Shown here piece by piece: positions 9,061 to 17,050 of a stretch of 64,000 nucleotides of DNA. The notes under the pieces were generated by a model that did no database searches, was not told the DNA's origin, and saw only the letters and a list, made by a program, of their open reading frames with translations. The translations under genes and the position numbers were made by a program. Within the stretch, counting starts at the first letter, position 1, and the number at the start of each line of letters is the position of its first letter. This DNA is from JBCCCJ01 sp039029315 (lineage in GTDB: Bacteria > Bacteroidota > Bacteroidia > J057), in contig JBCCGK010000035.1 of NCBI GenBank assembly GCA_039029315.1, positions 35,898 to 99,897 of the forward strand, given 5' to 3'.

Positions 9061-9088
9061 TAGTTTGCTAGTTTGCTAGTTTGCTAGT
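9061..9088. repeat. 8-bp tandem repeat (TAGTTTGC, about 3.5 copies)
   Basis: Three exact head-to-tail copies of TAGTTTGC at 9061-9084 and a partial fourth. It lies between the DUF4143 ATPase gene and the toxin-antitoxin operon. Such a tract can change length by slippage. Too short and without spacers, so not a CRISPR array. Confidence 0.7.
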
Positions 9089-9134
9089 GCATCATTTCTT
9101 CCTGAGTCATATCAGATCACTCATCTTTTTGACC

Positions 9135-9166
9135 AATTACAAAAGATCTCAGGAAAGCTGAAGGAG
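9135..9166. repeat. 32-bp direct repeat, copy 2
   Basis: Identical to 7973-8004. This copy covers the last codons and the TGA stop (9149-9151) of the DUF4143 ATPase gene, so this is probably the original location and copy 1 the duplicate, with the toxin-antitoxin segment gained between them. Confidence 0.85.
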
Positions 9167-10315
9167 GAGTTGACATAAGGCTCTGAGGGAAATCACTTCG
9201 ATATCCTCATGGATGAAGTATCGTTCTTCTCCGGGATAGACAACAAAGCTTTTGGAAGGCTGAATATCTTTGTGAGCAAAATAGAAGCCCTTTTCTAGTT
9301 TTGGGGAAAGAGACCGCTTAATTTCAATGGCCCATATCTCCCCTCCAGGAAATTCAAGTAGCAAATCTATTTCTGCACCGCTTTGCGTTCGAAAAAAACT
9401 TGACAGGACAAAATCAGGTGCCAATTGCAGAAGATTATCTATAACAAATCCTTCCCAACTCATTCCGATACTTGGATGAGCATACAAGCCTTCTCGGCTA
9501 TGAATCCCTAGCAAAGCATGTAAAACACCACTATCTCTGACATAAATTTTTGGCGATTTGACAAGCCTTTTTCCAATGTTTTTGTGGAAAGGAATCAATC
9601 TTCGAACCAACAACAGGTCGACCAACAAATCCAAATAATTTGCAATGGTCTTCCCATCTACCGCTAGTCCTCTTGCCAATTGAGAAGCATTTAAAGTAGA
9701 GCCTTGCTTATGGGCCAACATCGTCCAGAATCGCCGAAGCGTTTCAGCCGGAATTCTTGGTCCCAACAACGGAATATCTCTCTCCAGATACGTGCGAATA
9801 AAATTCTGTCTCCAAATGAAGCTATGCTGATTGCTTTTTGCAAGAAAACTATCTGGAAATCCTCCTTTTTGCCATAGGGAATTGAGTTCAGATGTTGGTA
9901 CTTCCAGAACATTCAATGGATTCAATTCTACATAAGCAATTCTGCCAGCAAGACTTTCTCCTGTTTGTTTCAACAAATCCATGGAAGCAGACCCCAGAAA
10001 CAAAAACTGTCCAGCTTTTCTGCCGCTCCGGATTCCTTCATCAATAATGCCACGCAGCTCTTGGAATAGTTCAGGAACTCTATGCACCTCATCCATGATG
10101 ACGAGTTTATCCCGATGGCCTTCTAAATATAATTTAGGGTTGGATAGCTTCTCTCGATCCTCTGGAGTCTCTAAATCGAGGTACACAGCTGATTGTTCTT
10201 TCGCGATTAAGATGGCAAGCGTCGTTTTTCCTACCTGACGCGGTCCCAATAGGGCAACAGCAGGAAATTGAGCAAGTCGCTCATGAATGATTGGGGATAA
10301 CAATCGCGGTATCAT
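9149..10315 (-). CDS. AAA family ATPase with DUF4143 domain
   Basis: A 388-residue protein with Walker A GPRQVGKTT (residues 24-32), Walker B LVIMDEVHRV (about 71-80) and a C-terminal DUF4143 region (about 175-380) holding an RDSGVLHALLG motif and a PD-(D/E)xK-like patch (AEIDLLLEF ... WAIEIKRS). These archaea- and bacteria-wide ATPases have no established role; many sit in mobile or defence-like contexts. The start codon (10313-10315) is embedded in an 18-bp imperfect palindrome, which suggests self-regulation or occlusion of translation. The 3' end forms part of the 32-bp direct repeat. Confidence 0.9.
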   Translation of the reverse strand: MIPRLLSPIIHERLAQFPAVALLGPRQVGKTTLAILIAKEQSAVYLDLETPEDREKLSNPKLYLEGHRDKLVIMDEVHRVPELFQELRGIIDEGIRSGRKAGQFLFLGSASMDLLKQTGESLAGRIAYVELNPLNVLEVPTSELNSLWQKGGFPDSFLAKSNQHSFIWRQNFIRTYLERDIPLLGPRIPAETLRRFWTMLAHKQGSTLNASQLARGLAVDGKTIANYLDLLVDLLLVRRLIPFHKNIGKRLVKSPKIYVRDSGVLHALLGIHSREGLYAHPSIGMSWEGFVIDNLLQLAPDFVLSSFFRTQSGAEIDLLLEFPGGEIWAIEIKRSLSPKLEKGFYFAHKDIQPSKSFVVYPGEERYFIHEDIEVISLRALCQLLLQLS

Positions 10316-10355
10316 CCTTGTAAATTCGGAATTTCATTCCAGATTTACAAGGATG
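10313..10355. promoter_or_regulatory. Long palindrome covering the ATPase start codon
   Basis: CATCCTTGTAAAT (10313-10325) and ATTTACAAGGATG (10343-10355) are perfect complements over 13 bp. Inside them GGAAT and ATTCC pair as well, with only a 2-base mismatch between the segments and a 3-base loop. On the minus strand the right arm copy ends in the ATG of the ATPase, preceded by AAGG. As DNA it is a strong operator candidate; as RNA the hairpin would hide the start codon. Confidence 0.7.
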
Positions 10356-10411
10356 AGCAATCTCTTTGACCGGTTTAATGGAATCTAATCTGGTCGGGCA
10401 ATTCTCCTTTT

Positions 10412-10900
10412 CTACTGCCGCTGCCCTTCAAATAATTCATAATGTGCTACCCCGTCAATCACTGTTTCAAGAGTATAGAGCAGTTTTCCGGTTTCTCGCT
10501 CATACTTGCCGTGCTCATCTCCTTGAATGTTCACTGAGAAGGGAACCCCGACAATGGTGCCTCTGTCATAGATTTCCTGAGAAATGGTGAGCATAACCCC
10601 TCTGGTATTGATAAAGCCTTGAGGAGTAGGAGAGAGAAAAGCTGTCAGTTGTATGGAATCTGCTGGACTCTCATCAGGATAGGTAAGGGGGACAATCCGC
10701 ACATGAGTGTCGTCCTCCCGAATAATTTCGATTTGTTGATTGTTGACATCCCGGATAGAATCTGTATCCAGATTGAGGGTAAGGATGCCTTCATAGATTC
10801 CGACAATATTTGTTGTCAAATCAGGATTATCTTCTCTACAACTGCTCAGACTCAGCCAGGAAGAAAAGACAATCAGGAGGATCAAAGCGATTCGGTTCAT
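10412..10900 (-). CDS. Lipoprotein, lipocalin-like, unknown function
   Basis: A 162-residue protein with a lipoprotein signal (MNRIALILLIVFSSWLSLSSC). The mature part begins with a GIYEGILTLN strand typical of small beta-barrel or lipocalin-like Bacteroidota lipoproteins, and it alternates short beta strands to the end. No catalytic motif. It stands alone between the ATPase and the divergent hybrid kinase gene. The fold assignment is by general appearance only. Confidence 0.7.
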   Translation of the reverse strand: MNRIALILLIVFSSWLSLSSCREDNPDLTTNIVGIYEGILTLNLDTDSIRDVNNQQIEIIREDDTHVRIVPLTYPDESPADSIQLTAFLSPTPQGFINTRGVMLTISQEIYDRGTIVGVPFSVNIQGDEHGKYERETGKLLYTLETVIDGVAHYELFEGQRQ

Positions 10901-11080
10901 AGGTTTGCTTGTCGTTTTTTCTCTATAACGGGGAAATATCTGAAAGGGTAGGGCAGACCCGATTCAGGACTGGCTGATTTTTGTTTCTGTGCGAAATTAT
11001 GAATTCCTAAGATAGCGTTCAGTCAGCTTTTTTTGAATTATATTTATATTCCTGATCTTGCTCATAGACATATTTGATGG

Positions 11081-14000
11081 ATGAAGCTTATGAATACACT
11101 TTCTTCTTTAAGAAATCCTGGATGGACATGTCTGTTTCTCTTGTCATTCCTCCTTTTATCTCTGGATTCAAATGGGCAACTGGCAAAGCAACAAGAAGCC
11201 CAGATCGATTCCCTTCAATTGGTGATCAGGGAGGCCGAACACGATTCGGTAAGGATACTGACTTTGGAAAAATTGGCCAAAATCTATGATCCATCCAATG
11301 AAGAAGAATATCTAAGCCTGACACAGAGAATCATTGATCAATGCCGGGACATCCTTCACGATCAAGGCTCAATAATTTCAGATGAGGAAAAACGCTTTTT
11401 CAAAAAGCATATGGCAATCGCCTATATGAGTTTGGGAAGAAATCTCTATGGCAAGGGGGCATTTGATGAGGCGATCATACAACATACAAAGAGCTTAAGC
11501 CTGTTTGAGGAACTAGGAGATAAGCGGGGAATCTCATCAGCAAGCATGAACATTGCAAGTTGTGAAATGGATAAAGGAGATCCCGCAAAGGCGATTGAGA
11601 TTTATAAAGAAAGTCTTATACTATTTGAAGAATTGGGGCGGAAAAGTGCTGTTTCTCAGACACTCAGCAGGATCTCTTCTGCATACATGCTTCTGAATCA
11701 GCCTGATTTGGCTTTGGAGTATATTGACAGAGGGTTGATAGTAGATGAAGAAATAGAGAAAAGCAGGAGTTTGGCTATTCACTATAATCAAAAAGGCATG
11801 ATCCACACCCATTTGGGGGAAAATACAGAAGCCATTGAGGCATTTCAGGAGCAGTTAGAAGTTGCAAAGGAGATTGGGGATAAAGAATTATGGAGCCATG
11901 GTTTATTAAATATTGGCAACATCCATGGGACACAAGGCAATCGTGTGAAGTCCATTGAATATTTTAAGAAGGCGCAGATACTTTTTGCGGAATTGGGAGA
12001 CTATCGTTCTTCAGGAAAAATTCTGAATAACATTGGACTTGACCACTTAAATGAGGGAGATACCGATATCGCGCTGGAATATTTCAAACAAAGCTATCAG
12101 ATATTCGAAGAAGCGAACGATACCTTGGGGATTGGATTGCCTTTGGGGAATATTGGTGCTGCTTACCATAAAATGGGCATGTATGGAAAAGCCATTAATA
12201 CATTTTTGGAAAGTCTGAAAATCAGTGAAATAGAAGGAAATGCCCCCATGATTGTTCTCTATCTCAACAGCATTGGGAGTTGCTATAAAGACACAGGGGA
12301 TTTCGAATTAGCCCTGACCTATCTCTATCGAGGGTTAAATCTGGCCGAACAATCTGATGACAAACCGGGAGAAGCCTATTCGTCAATCCTAATCGGCCAA
12401 ATTCATCTTTTAAAGAAAGCGTATGTCGAGGCGATCCAGCATAGCAATCGAGCTTTTTCTCTGTCCAATGAAATGGGAAACTGGGATGACATACAGAGTT
12501 CTTCAAAGATCCTCTATGAAAGTCATAAGGCACTTGGAAATCATACCAAGGCACTGTCGATGTATGAAGCTAATATATCGGTCAGGGACAGTTTGAATAG
12601 CGAAGAAAACCAAAAAGCAACCATTCAATTCGAATTTGAGCGAAAAGCACTTGCCGATAGCCTGGAATTTGTTCAGGAACGAGCAGCTACAGAAGCGGCC
12701 TATCAAGCGAAGACTACCCGACAAAATTATGGAATGCTAGGAGGATTGGCTTTGGTGATCATTGTATTTGTGTTGTTCTGGTATCGACAAAAACTGCGCA
12801 ATGAAAGGAAAGAATATGAACTCCAACGAGAGCGGGAACGAAGAGAACAACTGCTGGAATTGAACCAACTGAAATCCCGCTTTTTTGCCAATATCTCCCA
12901 TGAACTTCGCACACCACTGGCCCTCATCCTTGGACCTTTATCACATATTCTCGATCAACCAGAGGCCTGGGAGAAAACATCCGTTCAAAAGCAATTGACC
13001 CTGATGCAGCGGAATGGGAAAAGTCTCATGCATCTGATTGAAGAAATGTTGGACCTGTCCAAGCTGGAAGCCCATCAACTGGAGTTGGAAGAAGAGGAAA
13101 CAGAGCTGAAGAAGATAGTAGAACAAATCTTCCTGGCATTTGACTCTCAATTCAACAATCAGGACCTAAGTTCTTCTCTGGATATTCAAACCCAAGAGGG
13201 ACTACACCTGATGCTTGACAGAGGGAAATTGGAAAAAGTGTTGAATAATTATCTGAGCAATGCGGTTAAATTCACCCCAAAGAAGGGCAAAATCAAGGTG
13301 TCGGTGAGTGAGCAGGAGGATCAGATCCAATTCAAGGTGGAGGACAGTGGACCAGGGATACATCCCGATGACCTTCCCTACGTATTTGACAGATTTTATC
13401 AAGCCAAATACGGAGATGCCTACCAACAGGGAGGAACAGGTATTGGCTTGGGGCTAGTGAGGGAAATCGCACATCTGATGGAAGGCAGGGCCTATGTAGA
13501 AAGCAAAGTAGGAGAAGGGAGCACCTTTTATTTTGAGATTCCAAAGAAAATGGCCACGACATCTCAAACCCCAATTTTGTATCCTGAGTTCCTCCAGGAA
13601 GTAGAATTAGAACCGATTCATAGCATCGGGACAGATTTTACGATCCTGGTAGTGGAAGACAATCCTGACATGCGACAGTTTATCCATGGACTGCTGGAGC
13701 CAAGATATTCTCGCATCCTATTGGCACAAAATGGTGCAGAAGCCCTGAAGATCCTGACTGCCCATGGACGAGACATTCATTTGATCATCTCGGATATCAT
13801 GATGCCCGAAGTGGATGGATTGAGTCTGTTGAGAGAGGTCAAAGCGCATGCAGAATGGCAACATATCCCCATGATCATGCTGACCGCACTGGCGACTGAG
13901 CGAGACAAATTGACCGCCTTGACCATTGGAGTAGATGATTATGTGACCAAACCCTTTTCCATTCAGGAATTGACAGCTCGTGTCCAGAACCTACTCTACA

Positions 14001-14419
14001 ATGCACACCAGCGCAAGAGCTGGAAAGAATCGGCCGAGTATCAGGAAGAAGCTCAAGCAGAGAAGGAAGAAAATCGTCTGAGTGTACTGGACCAGGAATG
14101 GATCGGGCAGGTGGAAGATCTTGTGAAGGCCTCTCTGACTGAAAAAAGGATCAGTGTGGAAGAATTGGCAGAGGCTGTGCATCTCAGCCCAAGACAATTT
14201 CGCAGAAAACTGAAAGCCTTAACTGGGTTTTCTCCCATCAAATTCATCAAAGAAGTTCAGCTCCAACTGGCGCGTCGGGAGCTCGAAGATGGAAAAATCA
14301 TTTCTCTATCTGACGTAGCCTTCAAGTTTGGATTTGAACACCAGCAGACTTTTTCTACCGTTTTCAAAGCCAAATTCGGAAAAGCCCCCAGTGAATATAT
14401 GAGGGCGAATTTCAGATAG
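11081..14419 (+). CDS. Hybrid two-component regulator: TPR, histidine kinase, receiver, AraC HTH
   Basis: A 1112-residue single-chain signalling protein. Signal peptide, then about ten TPR units (roughly 50-500), a coiled linker, one membrane segment (YGMLGGLALVIIVFVLFWY, about 547-567), HisKA with phosphoacceptor H607 in NISHELRTPL, HATPase with NYLSNAVKF, DSGPGI and GTGIGLGLV, a receiver with phosphorylated D905 in SDIMMPEVDG, and an AraC HTH (about 1020-1112). Typical Bacteroidota hybrids sense glycans through periplasmic beta-propellers; here TPRs fill that place, so the input is probably a protein or peptide (inference). It presumably binds DNA from the membrane. A start at 11090 is also possible. 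No obvious target operon is adjacent. Confidence 0.9.
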   Translation: MKLMNTLSSLRNPGWTCLFLLSFLLLSLDSNGQLAKQQEAQIDSLQLVIREAEHDSVRILTLEKLAKIYDPSNEEEYLSLTQRIIDQCRDILHDQGSIISDEEKRFFKKHMAIAYMSLGRNLYGKGAFDEAIIQHTKSLSLFEELGDKRGISSASMNIASCEMDKGDPAKAIEIYKESLILFEELGRKSAVSQTLSRISSAYMLLNQPDLALEYIDRGLIVDEEIEKSRSLAIHYNQKGMIHTHLGENTEAIEAFQEQLEVAKEIGDKELWSHGLLNIGNIHGTQGNRVKSIEYFKKAQILFAELGDYRSSGKILNNIGLDHLNEGDTDIALEYFKQSYQIFEEANDTLGIGLPLGNIGAAYHKMGMYGKAINTFLESLKISEIEGNAPMIVLYLNSIGSCYKDTGDFELALTYLYRGLNLAEQSDDKPGEAYSSILIGQIHLLKKAYVEAIQHSNRAFSLSNEMGNWDDIQSSSKILYESHKALGNHTKALSMYEANISVRDSLNSEENQKATIQFEFERKALADSLEFVQERAATEAAYQAKTTRQNYGMLGGLALVIIVFVLFWYRQKLRNERKEYELQRERERREQLLELNQLKSRFFANISHELRTPLALILGPLSHILDQPEAWEKTSVQKQLTLMQRNGKSLMHLIEEMLDLSKLEAHQLELEEEETELKKIVEQIFLAFDSQFNNQDLSSSLDIQTQEGLHLMLDRGKLEKVLNNYLSNAVKFTPKKGKIKVSVSEQEDQIQFKVEDSGPGIHPDDLPYVFDRFYQAKYGDAYQQGGTGIGLGLVREIAHLMEGRAYVESKVGEGSTFYFEIPKKMATTSQTPILYPEFLQEVELEPIHSIGTDFTILVVEDNPDMRQFIHGLLEPRYSRILLAQNGAEALKILTAHGRDIHLIISDIMMPEVDGLSLLREVKAHAEWQHIPMIMLTALATERDKLTALTIGVDDYVTKPFSIQELTARVQNLLYNAHQRKSWKESAEYQEEAQAEKEENRLSVLDQEWIGQVEDLVKASLTEKRISVEELAEAVHLSPRQFRRKLKALTGFSPIKFIKEVQLQLARRELEDGKIISLSDVAFKFGFEHQQTFSTVFKAKFGKAPSEYMRANFR

Positions 14420-14473
14420 GGTTTCGTTTGGCTTCACAATAGATTTTTTGAACAAAATCTAGAACAATGGCTT

Positions 14474-14521
14474 GACCTCGGAGGATTTGTTGGCTGGTGG
14501 ATGGGCGATTCCTCCTAGGTC
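14474..14521. repeat. REP-like hairpin 1
   Basis: GACCTCGGAGGATT (14474-14487) and ATTCCTCCTAGGTC (14508-14521) are complementary with two mismatches. The CCTCGGAGG core recurs in the second hairpin 77 bp away. It lies in the gap between convergent genes (14420-14661). Confidence 0.65.
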
Positions 14522-14560
14522 TGAGGTGTTGGAAAAAGGACAGATGCAGCATCCCGCATA

Positions 14561-14607
14561 CCTCGGAGGTTGAGCCAACCCACGCCCAGCCTCTCAAACC
14601 TCCGAGG
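14561..14607. repeat. REP-like hairpin 2
   Basis: CCTCGGAGGTTGAG (14561-14574) pairs with CTCAAACCTCCGAGG (14593-14607), apart from one unpaired base, around an 18-nt loop. Same CCTCGGAGG core as hairpin 1. Tandem related palindromes between convergent genes match the behaviour of REP/BIME elements; they may also stop transcription from both sides. Confidence 0.7.
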
Positions 14608-14661
14608 AATCCTTCTCATCGACAACACAATCCTAACCCAGTAGCATAGCTCCTGAGATAT

Positions 14662-15381
14662 TCACGAAACAAAAGTCTCCGCCAAGGCCAAATTCTCTGG
14701 CTTTCCCACATCCAGCCACTTGCTGTCATCATGCCTAAAGCCTTGGATGGTCTCTGTTTTTGCCAGACGGAGATAAGTGTCGATGATGGAGAATTTCCCT
14801 TTCAGAATGAACATCTCAAGCAATCTGGGATCTACCATATGAATTCCGCTGAAAGCCAAATCGTGCAAAGAGGCCGTTTCTTTTCTGGACATGCGGACCT
14901 CCCCGGTTTTGATATTCTTCCAACCAGATAAAGTGAGAGAATCATTGAAGCGCAGATATCTGGAAGTTGTCCGTTGCTTAACAGCTAAGGTCGCAAGTGC
15001 TCCAGACTGAAGATGCTGCTGCCGCATTTCACTTAAATCAATGTCTGAGAGGATATCCACATTGTGAATCAGAATAGGCTCATCCTTATTGAACAATGCT
15101 GCGGCTTTTTTCAATCCTCCCCCAGTTTCCAGGACCTGATCCCGCTCATCGGAAATTGCGATCCGGCAGCCAAAATACTGGTTATCTGATAGATATCTCA
15201 GAATAAGTTCCCCAAAATGATGAATGTTGATCACCAAATCGCTGTAGCCTTTCTGCTTCAATCGATGAATCACCCAATAGAGAAGGGGATGGCCTCCGAC
15301 TTCTACCAGAGCTTTTGGGCAATCATTGGTCAAGGGACGAAGGCGAGAACCCAATCCCGCCGCAAATATCATGGCTTGCAT
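14662..15381 (-). CDS. Nucleotidyltransferase, MurU-like (N-acetylmuramate 1-phosphate uridylyltransferase)
   Basis: A 239-residue NTP-sugar transferase with the signature AAGLGSRLRPLTNDCPKAL at the N-terminus, the VETGGGLKKA-type segment near residue 95, the metal-binding HNVDILSD and a KWLDVGKPE C-terminus. MurU makes UDP-MurNAc from MurNAc-1-P, bypassing de novo synthesis. The substrate assignment rests mainly on its neighbour: the AmgK-like kinase gene ends 6 nt upstream, and AmgK/MurU are a known peptidoglycan recycling pair. On sequence alone it could be another sugar-1-phosphate nucleotidyltransferase. Confidence 0.8.
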   Translation of the reverse strand: MQAMIFAAGLGSRLRPLTNDCPKALVEVGGHPLLYWVIHRLKQKGYSDLVINIHHFGELILRYLSDNQYFGCRIAISDERDQVLETGGGLKKAAALFNKDEPILIHNVDILSDIDLSEMRQQHLQSGALATLAVKQRTTSRYLRFNDSLTLSGWKNIKTGEVRMSRKETASLHDLAFSGIHMVDPRLLEMFILKGKFSIIDTYLRLAKTETIQGFRHDDSKWLDVGKPENLALAETFVS

Positions 15382-15387
15382 AGGCGA

Positions 15388-16839
15388 TCAGTTGATCCAG
15401 TTTTTCTTTTCCTGCTCAATATGATTCAAGGCCACGGTGACCTGATACTTTTTCTGGAGATGTGCAGCCAACTGATCCGCACAGTAGACAGAGCGATGTT
15501 GCCCACCTGTACAGCCAAAATTGACACTGAGGTTAGCAAAATTTCTACTCAAATACATTTCCACAGAATTGTCCACCAGCGTATATACATGAGAGAGAAA
15601 TTCTTCCACTCTGCTGTTTTTTTTCAAAAAATCCTGCACTTCCCGATCTCTTCCAGTAAGTCGTTTGTAGGGTTGGTAGCGTCCAGGATTGTTGAGCGCA
15701 CGGCAATCAAAGACAAAGCCACCGCCATGACCTGATGAATCTTCCGGGATGCCGCTTTTGTAAGAAAAACTACTGACAGAGACAGTTAAGGAAGTATTGG
15801 CAGGATCTGGTTTGCCAAATAATTTGAGGCGATCAGATTGTGTGATGGCTTCCAGGCAGTAGCGGAGAGTTGGAATCTCTACAGGCAAATGAATTCGATC
15901 CAGTAACGCAGTTAAATGTTTGACCGCAAAGGGGATGCTTTCCAGGAAATGTGCCCTTCGCTCATAAAACCCTCTGAATCCATAGGCCCCCATCACTTGA
16001 ATTAAGCGCATCAGCACATAGGCATCGAAGTGGTCAAGAAATCGCTGGCGTTTGAGAGGAATCAGATCGCAAACCGTATCCAGATAATGGTCCAGTAATT
16101 CCTGACGAAGGGCAGGAGGCAGATCAGCTTTGGCTTGATAGAGAATGGATGCAACATCGTATTGAAGGGCTCCTTTTCTCCCACCTTGATAATCGATAAA
16201 ATAAGGCTTATTCTCATGTAAGAGGATGTTGCGTGCCTGAAAATCCCGATACAGAAAATGATCGCAATCTGCTTCGAGCAGATACTGGGCAAAGGTAGTA
16301 AAGTCTTGTTCCAGATCATCCTCATTGAAGGGAATACGTGCCAGTCGAAGGAAGTAATATTTGAAATAATTGAGGTCCCAACGAATAGATTGCTCATCGA
16401 AACTCCCTCTTGGGTAGCAGACACTATAATCCAGGCCCTGTCCCGCCTTGGTTTGGATGCGTGCCAAACCAGCCAGAGATTGTTTGTACAAGTCGATGAC
16501 TCCGGGAGAAATTTCAGGTCCTTGTCGGTTTGCAGCTAATTCCGCAAACAGACTTTGATCCCCCAGATCCCGAAGCAAATAGACATTGTTCTGAAGATTC
16601 TCGGCATAGATGTCTGGAACTGCAATTCCTTCTTTTAGAAAATGTTTAGTAAAACTGAGAAATGCCCGATTTTCCTGTTGATTGGCATGATAGACACCAA
16701 TCGCCTGTCGGGTCGGACCTTTGATCCGAAAATATTCTCGATAAGAACCACTCGGTTGCAAGGGGATGACCTCTTCGGCTTCTTCACCAGCCCATCCTTC
16801 AAAGAGGTCCATCAAATAAGTTGCTTTTTCCTGATCCAA
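15388..16839 (-). CDS. Fusion of AmgK-like sugar kinase and RapZ C-terminal domain
   Basis: A 483-residue two-domain protein. Residues 1 to about 340 are an aminoglycoside-phosphotransferase-fold kinase: HFLYRDFQARNILL carries the catalytic Asp, IDYQGGRKGALQYDVAS the metal-binding segment. In other bacteria such kinases (AmgK) phosphorylate C1 of MurNAc or GlcNAc. Residues about 350-483 match the RapZ C-terminal domain: VSSFSYKSGIP, FVFDCRALNNPG, LTGRDREVQDFL and the hallmark GCTGGQHRSVY. In E. coli that domain binds glucosamine-6-phosphate and controls GlmS. The fusion would join cell-wall sugar salvage to amino-sugar sensing. Followed 6 nt later by the MurU-like gene, so an operon. Confidence 0.88.
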   Translation of the reverse strand: MDQEKATYLMDLFEGWAGEEAEEVIPLQPSGSYREYFRIKGPTRQAIGVYHANQQENRAFLSFTKHFLKEGIAVPDIYAENLQNNVYLLRDLGDQSLFAELAANRQGPEISPGVIDLYKQSLAGLARIQTKAGQGLDYSVCYPRGSFDEQSIRWDLNYFKYYFLRLARIPFNEDDLEQDFTTFAQYLLEADCDHFLYRDFQARNILLHENKPYFIDYQGGRKGALQYDVASILYQAKADLPPALRQELLDHYLDTVCDLIPLKRQRFLDHFDAYVLMRLIQVMGAYGFRGFYERRAHFLESIPFAVKHLTALLDRIHLPVEIPTLRYCLEAITQSDRLKLFGKPDPANTSLTVSVSSFSYKSGIPEDSSGHGGGFVFDCRALNNPGRYQPYKRLTGRDREVQDFLKKNSRVEEFLSHVYTLVDNSVEMYLSRNFANLSVNFGCTGGQHRSVYCADQLAAHLQKKYQVTVALNHIEQEKKNWIN

Positions 16840-17050
16840 TGGAATGTATGTTTTGGAAGTTAGGCCGCAAAATTACAGAATAATTGTTGGATCTCTGGAA
16901 CAGGCTCCAAAGCTATCCTACATTTCCAGTCGAGAAGTCTCTGGCGGGCAAATATGAACAAGCTGGCCCAATACCCTCAAATTCAAATAGTCTTTAGTGA
17001 AGGAAATGAAAAAAATATCAAGGATGAACCCGATTATTTTTTTAGACCCA

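Noticed and set aside
9061..9088. Short tandem repeat considered as CRISPR
   Set aside because: The units are 8 bp and contiguous, without spacers, and there are no cas genes in the window.
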